A DNA stretch of 64,000 nt from CAZAMP01 sp964486455 (lineage in GTDB: Bacteria; Eisenbacteria; RBG-16-71-46; CAZAMP01), in NCBI GenBank assembly GCA_964486455.1, contig CAZAMP010000010.1, positions 1 through 64,000 on the forward strand, read 5' to 3'. The notes beneath the pieces are model-generated. The model was given only the letters and a program-made list of their open reading frames with translations, was not told the origin of the DNA and did no database searches. Positions 59,580 through 64,000 of the stretch are shown in pieces. Within the stretch, counting starts at the first letter, position 1; every line of letters starts with the position of its first letter. A program made the translations under genes and the position numbers.

Positions 59580-61285
59580 CAGCGAGTGTCCTTTGGAAAA
59601 GAGAGGCGCACCGTCGTCCCCACGTCCCGCGCGCTTCTGACCTTGATCGTGCCGTGATGGGCATCCACGACCCGGTCGACGATGGAGAGCCCGAGACCGG
59701 TTCCGGTGTCACGCGTGGTGAAGTAGGGGGTGAACACCTGCTCGAGCGTGGCTTCATCCATGCCGCGGCCGTCGTCGGCCACCTCCACGATGACCGTTCC
59801 ATTCTCCTCGGTCACTGATACCTGAACAAGTCCGTCCTGAGCCGTCGCTTCCAGCGCGTTCTCGATCAAGTTCGCCACGGCACGACTGATCTGTCCGGCG
59901 TCCGCGCGGATGTTGAAAGAGCCGCGCGCCGAAACGGCGACACGGCCGCGGGAGTCTCCCGCGTAAAGCTCCGTGGTGGTCCGAACCTGCTCGGCGATGT
60001 CGACGTCGGCCAGGACGGGCTCCGGCCACTTCGCGAGCTCGGAGAATTCCCCGACGATGCGCCGGAGCGTCGTGAGCTCACGCGAGACGCTTTCCGCTCC
60101 TTCATGGAGTGCGGATCCGGCCGTGGCCGAATCCTTTCGGGCGGAGGCGGAAAGGCGCTCCCACGCGAGTTGCAGCGGCGTAAGCGTGTTTCGAATCTCG
60201 TGCGCGACGCGACGGGCGGCGTCCCGCCACGCGGCGACACGCTCGGTCCGCACGAGCGCCTCGCGCTCGCGCCGAAGTTCGTCGAGCATGCTGTTGAACG
60301 CCGTGGCGAGCGTGCGGAACTCCGCGGGTCCCGATGCCACGCGGACGTGTTCATTCCAGTCGCCGGAAGCGACGCGGTCGGTTGCGCGGGCAAGCTCGCG
60401 AACGGGCCGGCTGACCCCGCGGGCGATCACGAACGCGAGCGCTCCCGAGAGGAGAAGGCTTACGATTCCCACGACGATCGCGAGCCGTGTGAGCTTCGCC
60501 TGAAGCCCGGCAAGCGCTTTCTCCTCTTGCAGCACGACGAGCGTGACGTGGCCATCGAACAGCCGAGTCATCGCGGCGGAGCGCTCCCGACCATGGACGA
60601 CGATAAATCCGTCGGCCCGGACGGTATCCGGGGAGGCGAGCGCGATGGCGGAGACGCTCGGACCTTTCTCCGTCACCCAGCCTGAAGCCGTTCCTATCGC
60701 GACCGGTGCGCCCGCACGACGACTCAGTTCAGCTGCCAACTCCGCATCCAACGCAATACCGGCCACCACGACGACGCCTGACGATCGGCGTGCAAGCAGC
60801 GCTACGAATCGGGTGGGCGACTCATCGACGTCGATCGTGCAGAGATGGGGGCCGCGCTCTCCCATTGAGGCGAGCGCGGTCCACTCCCGATCAACGCCGC
60901 CGTAGCTCTCGCTGTCGGGGCTGGAGCTCAGGATGACACCACCCGGTCCGATCGCCCGCAGGAAGTCCAGTCGCTCGGAGCGGATGCGGGATTCGTCGGC
61001 CGCCGACACGACGGCGTAACGATCGGCGCGCGTGTGGCCGGCCGCGGCATCATCCAGCAGACCGCCGAACGAGTCGCTTTCGACCAGAAGCGTGAGTTCG
61101 TCCTCGAGACGGTCGATCGTGCTGCGGAGATGGTCTTCGGCGGACGCCAGAGCCGAAGCGATGGTCAACCGACTCTGGGTGCGAAACGCGCTTCGCGTCA
61201 GATGAAACGTCACCGCGAGAAGTAACGCCGTGTTGATGATCAGAACGACGGCGAACGTGATGAGCAATCGATTTCGGAAGCTCAT
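59579..61285 (-). CDS. NtrY-like membrane sensor histidine kinase
   Basis: About 568 residues from the ATG at 61285 (ATGs three and five codons upstream possible; GGAG lies nine bases before this one). Two membrane segments (residues ~7-28 and ~255-275) flank a ~225-residue extracytoplasmic sensor. HAMP (ARGVSRPVRELARATDRVAS), phosphorylated His in RRVAHEIRNTLTPLQLAW, and the ATPase with NLIENALEA, VADDGRGMD and GTGLGLSIVDRVVDAH. Pairs with the NtrC-type regulator. Confidence 0.94.
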   Translation of the reverse strand: MSFRNRLLITFAVVLIINTALLLAVTFHLTRSAFRTQSRLTIASALASAEDHLRSTIDRLEDELTLLVESDSFGGLLDDAAAGHTRADRYAVVSAADESRIRSERLDFLRAIGPGGVILSSSPDSESYGGVDREWTALASMGERGPHLCTIDVDESPTRFVALLARRSSGVVVVAGIALDAELAAELSRRAGAPVAIGTASGWVTEKGPSVSAIALASPDTVRADGFIVVHGRERSAAMTRLFDGHVTLVVLQEEKALAGLQAKLTRLAIVVGIVSLLLSGALAFVIARGVSRPVRELARATDRVASGDWNEHVRVASGPAEFRTLATAFNSMLDELRREREALVRTERVAAWRDAARRVAHEIRNTLTPLQLAWERLSASARKDSATAGSALHEGAESVSRELTTLRRIVGEFSELAKWPEPVLADVDIAEQVRTTTELYAGDSRGRVAVSARGSFNIRADAGQISRAVANLIENALEATAQDGLVQVSVTEENGTVIVEVADDGRGMDEATLEQVFTPYFTTRDTGTGLGLSIVDRVVDAHHGTIKVRSARDVGTTVRLSFPKDTR

Positions 61286-61314
61286 GGAACTCATCTCCAT
61301 GGGGCCTATTCGCG

Positions 61315-63120
61315 CTACTCGACCTTCAGGAGCCGCCAGGGCCCTGTCCGATAAACCTCGCTGAACGACGTCAGGTTCTCGGGCGCTTCGAAGAGCTGAT
61401 AGATCGTCGTCCGGTTTGCCGACTCGGGCAGCCGGATTTCGTCTCCGCGGAGAGCGTCTCCTCCCGTGAGCTCGGTGTAAACGAACGGCAGCCAGTTCCA
61501 CCTGATGTCGAGCAATAGATAGCCGATGTCGTTCGCGCGACACAGCGTGGCGAGCTCCTGCTCGCTCTCCGACACCATGGCCTGGCTTCGCGCCAGGATT
61601 CGTTGTCGGTTGAGGCCCAGCTCCAGGTGCCCGTCGGTGAAGGTGGGACGCCGCGCGTACGTCTGGAGAAGATACCCGACCCCCCAATCCGTCATCAGCG
61701 CTTCCTCCGGCGGAACTCGTGTCGCGATCCACTCGCAAAGGCGCCGGGTGGCCGGATCAGCGTCGAGTGTCAGCGCGCGCGCGGAATTCAGGCTGTGTTT
61801 GGCGGTCGCGATCAGGACCCCCAGCGTGAGGCCGACGAGGGCAAGTCGTCTGACCGAGCGGCCGTTCGGGAGGGCCAGGGTCGCAACGCCCGCGCACGCG
61901 ACGGCGATCGGGATCGCCGCCAAGAGCTTGCTTCGCTCCATGAGAAGCGCGGCGATGATCCAGAGTGCTCCCATCATCGCGACGTAGATCGCCGCCGGTA
62001 TTCGGCACGCTTTGCGTCGGTGAATACACGCCGATCCGATGCCGACGATCGCCAACACGATCGCCCATGAGAAGTGACCGGCGCTCGCGAATGCTCCGAG
62101 CCCCGGCATCGAGAGCTCCTGGATGTAGGCGTAGAGCCGTGCTGCAAACGCGTCAGGCTCGCCCAGTCCGATCCGACCCCAGAGCGTCGATGCGGCAAGG
62201 CCTTCCTGTGCGTCAAACGCGCTTTCGGGAACGAGGCGGCCTGCCACCGCCGCGACTCCCAGGGTCACCGCGACCGTGACAATCCGCGCGACGTGACCTT
62301 CGAGGCGCGGCATTCGAGACAGCGCGAAGGCCGCGAGCGCGATCCAGAGCGCGGGTAGGACGACATGCGAGAGCGCGATCGACTGATCACGGAAGTACGG
62401 GATCAGGTTGCCGGCGATGAATCCCACGGCGATGAGAAGCGCCGCGAGGCCGATGTCGCGCCGCCGGTCCGTGCCCACGAGCAGAAGCGCGAGAACGAGC
62501 GCCTCGACGACGAAGAGCGCGACACCCACCCGCCAGACGGCTAGCACGGCGAGTAGCGTGACGACGATCCCCGCGCCCGCGAGCCGCCGGATCCGCGTCG
62601 ACTCCGCGGTTAGCATCAGCGCCACTGCCGCGACATGCAGCGCGATGAGGAGCGATCCGAACGCGTCGAAGCGAAGCAGGCTCGATGCCGTGCGCGTCAC
62701 GTGCGCGGGGAGAACGGCAATCGTCACGGCGGCGAGAGCCGCCGCCCAGTGGGATCGCCAGATCAGGCGGGCAAGCAGAGCGACCGGGATCGCGATGAGC
62801 GCTCCACAGAGCGCCGTGAAGATCCGGAGCGAGCGCGCCATGCTTCCGTCCCGCCCGCCGACGAACGCGTGAAAGGCCGCGCCCACGTCATAGAGACCGG
62901 TCGGGTGGAGGCTTTCCACTCGAACGCCTTCCGGATGCAGGCGCAGCCGATCCGTGTCGCCGAGCGCACCGGCTTCCGCCCGCTGGGTCATCCGATAGTG
63001 GAGCGCGGAATCGTAGGTGAACCACGTGTCGCCCGAGAGCCCGGGCGCGGCCCGTAGCCAGAACCCAAGCACGATCGCCGCCAGCACGCACAGCGCAATC
63101 GGCGTGGTGCGAGACGTCAC
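61315..63120 (-). CDS. STT3/PglB-like GT-C membrane glycosyltransferase
   Basis: 601 residues from a GTG at 63120, chosen because AGGAGG lies seven bases upstream and it overlaps the previous stop (GTGA). About 12 membrane segments. Early loop LSGDTWFTYDSALHYRM resembles the STT3 N-terminal Asp motif, and the periplasmic segment EEALMTDWGVGYLLQTYARR stands where WWDxGY is found in oligosaccharyltransferases. It may transfer a lipid-linked glycan to protein or a related acceptor; the WWD variant makes this tentative. Confidence 0.8.
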   Translation of the reverse strand: MTSRTTPIALCVLAAIVLGFWLRAAPGLSGDTWFTYDSALHYRMTQRAEAGALGDTDRLRLHPEGVRVESLHPTGLYDVGAAFHAFVGGRDGSMARSLRIFTALCGALIAIPVALLARLIWRSHWAAALAAVTIAVLPAHVTRTASSLLRFDAFGSLLIALHVAAVALMLTAESTRIRRLAGAGIVVTLLAVLAVWRVGVALFVVEALVLALLLVGTDRRRDIGLAALLIAVGFIAGNLIPYFRDQSIALSHVVLPALWIALAAFALSRMPRLEGHVARIVTVAVTLGVAAVAGRLVPESAFDAQEGLAASTLWGRIGLGEPDAFAARLYAYIQELSMPGLGAFASAGHFSWAIVLAIVGIGSACIHRRKACRIPAAIYVAMMGALWIIAALLMERSKLLAAIPIAVACAGVATLALPNGRSVRRLALVGLTLGVLIATAKHSLNSARALTLDADPATRRLCEWIATRVPPEEALMTDWGVGYLLQTYARRPTFTDGHLELGLNRQRILARSQAMVSESEQELATLCRANDIGYLLLDIRWNWLPFVYTELTGGDALRGDEIRLPESANRTTIYQLFEAPENLTSFSEVYRTGPWRLLKVE

Positions 63121-64000
63121 CGCAAACCTCCTGCGTCGTCGGGCAAGAGCCAGAGCTGATCTGGTCGGGTGAGGGTGCCAACCACGCGCGAGCCGTAGCA
63201 GATCTGGTACCGAGCGGAAAGCACTGTCCAGCAAAAGGCTTCGCCGCACTCGAGTCGAAGATGCTTGAGAGGATCGGAATCGAAAAGGACGACACGATCG
63301 AGGCGGGCGCGTACCGCGTCCGGCACGTCGACGCCTGCGAACGTGAACGTGACCGTGACGCCGCTACGCGCGAGGAGCGAGCGGATCCGCCTGCCGATCA
63401 GCGCGTCGCGCTCGCTTCGTACGTCGGCGAGCTGCAGCGTTCGATTGCGAAACTCCGGTGGGGCGATGAAGGAAGCGCCACCGTGACCGTCAGTCTGGTC
63501 GATCGGGTTGTCACAACGTCGTTCCGATTCGATGAGCGGGGCGAACGCGTCCGCGCTCAGCAGGGCTTTCATCCATGCCGCGCCGCCCTCGGTAACGGTG
63601 GCCGGATCCAGAACCAGCCGGTACGTCAGGCAAAGCGATTCGCAGCGCGCATCGCACTCAACGGGCTCTGAGATCACGACTTCATCGGGCGCGGGCCTTG
63701 GAGGCGCGGTCGCCTGGACGATCGCGATCTCATCGAGGCGCGCGAGAAACGCCGGTTTCTCGAAGAATCGACTCTTGCGGAAGAGATCTGGCCACTCCGA
63801 CGTCTCGAGGAACGACGATCGTACGCGTGATCCGGGGAGCGGGCGAAGCGCGAAGCGAAGCGTCGGATCGCAGACCGGCCGTTCAAAGTACAAACGGACC
63901 TCTCCATCGCCACCGACGCGACAACTGTCGAGATCGTGCCAGGGCCCGTCGACCTCGTGGGATGCCGCGGTCAAAGACGCGACGATCTCGTCCGGCGACG
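63117..64000 (-). CDS. Unidentified protein, 5' end beyond the window
   Basis: The frame is open from the right edge to a TGA at 63117-63119, at least 293 residues, with no need for a start inside the window. Beta-rich sequence with repeated small motifs (VRLYFERPVCDPTLRFAL, ECDARCESLCLTYRL, VTVTFTFAGVDVPDAV, ARYQICYGSRVVGTL) suggests an extracytoplasmic domain. Translationally coupled to the STT3-like gene, so it is probably part of the same system. No family recognised. Confidence 0.7.
   Translation of the reverse strand, partial: SPDEIVASLTAASHEVDGPWHDLDSCRVGGDGEVRLYFERPVCDPTLRFALRPLPGSRVRSSFLETSEWPDLFRKSRFFEKPAFLARLDEIAIVQATAPPRPAPDEVVISEPVECDARCESLCLTYRLVLDPATVTEGGAAWMKALLSADAFAPLIESERRCDNPIDQTDGHGGASFIAPPEFRNRTLQLADVRSERDALIGRRIRSLLARSGVTVTFTFAGVDVPDAVRARLDRVVLFDSDPLKHLRLECGEAFCWTVLSARYQICYGSRVVGTLTRPDQLWLLPDDAGGLR

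Overview
The window is a GC-rich chromosomal stretch, densely coded on both strands, from a bacterium with a Gram-negative type envelope. Supporting signs are outer-membrane beta-barrels, many lipoproteins, a pgaA-like TPR porin and LPS-core-type glycosyltransferases. Two secreted proteins end in a FlgD-Ig-like sorting domain, one protein has a PEP-CTERM tail, and a SpoVG homologue is present. This mix suggests an uncultured FCB-related or Eisenbacteria-like lineage, but that placement is inference; there is no rRNA in the window. I found no rRNA, tRNA, CRISPR array, insertion sequence or prophage.

Layout. 1-2 kb: the end of an unidentified gene with a terminator, then a DUF3857/transglutaminase-like gene that appears split by a frameshift. 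2-9.6 kb (minus strand): sdhB-sdhA-sdhC, a CoA-binding protein and a pair of M16 peptidases, one catalytic and one lacking the zinc motif. 9.8-14.4 kb: cobalamin adenosyltransferase, an SDR, a LON-domain protein, hflC-hflK. 14.5-20 kb: exported proteins (PEP-CTERM protein, membrane phosphodiesterase, subtilase) and a decayed secreted-protein gene. 20-21.8 kb: FAH-family enzyme and GH130 phosphorylase. 22-27.4 kb (plus strand): a DNA-damage cluster lexA, small DUF6504-like protein, dinB, DUF72, mrfA. 27.5-31.6 kb: a NapH-like Fe-S membrane protein with an HMA-like partner, then four envelope proteins, one with a frameshift. 31.6-36.3 kb (minus): secreted FlgD-domain protein, HAD hydrolase, purF, yqeY. 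36.4-37.2 kb: an RNase H-fold exonuclease resembling MrfB. 37.4 kb: spoVG with a recognisable promoter. 38.3-42 kb: a tightly overlapping operon of DRG-like GTPase, MEMO-family protein, YkgJ cysteine-cluster protein and QueG. 42-44.5 kb: lipoprotein and FadL-like barrel. 44.7-49.4 kb: an exopolysaccharide cluster (PgaD-like, PgaC-like, GT-C membrane protein, PgaA-like). 49.4-55.6 kb: alcohol dehydrogenase, patatin, acyl-CoA dehydrogenase, three glycosyltransferases. 55.6-57.8 kb: KhpA, a GHW-repeat lipoprotein and a TPR lipoprotein. 58.2-64 kb (minus): an NtrY/NtrX-like two-component pair coupled to an STT3-like membrane protein and a further gene that runs off the right edge.

How the genes fit together. 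Three groups look functionally coherent: the SOS/repair cluster (with mrfA and an mrfB-like gene 9 kb apart), the polysaccharide synthesis and export cluster, and the overlapping operon at the right edge that couples a sigma54-type regulator and its kinase to a GT-C glycosyltransferase. Three genes appear broken by small lesions (near 980, 19,835 and 31,419). That could be real decay or assembly error.
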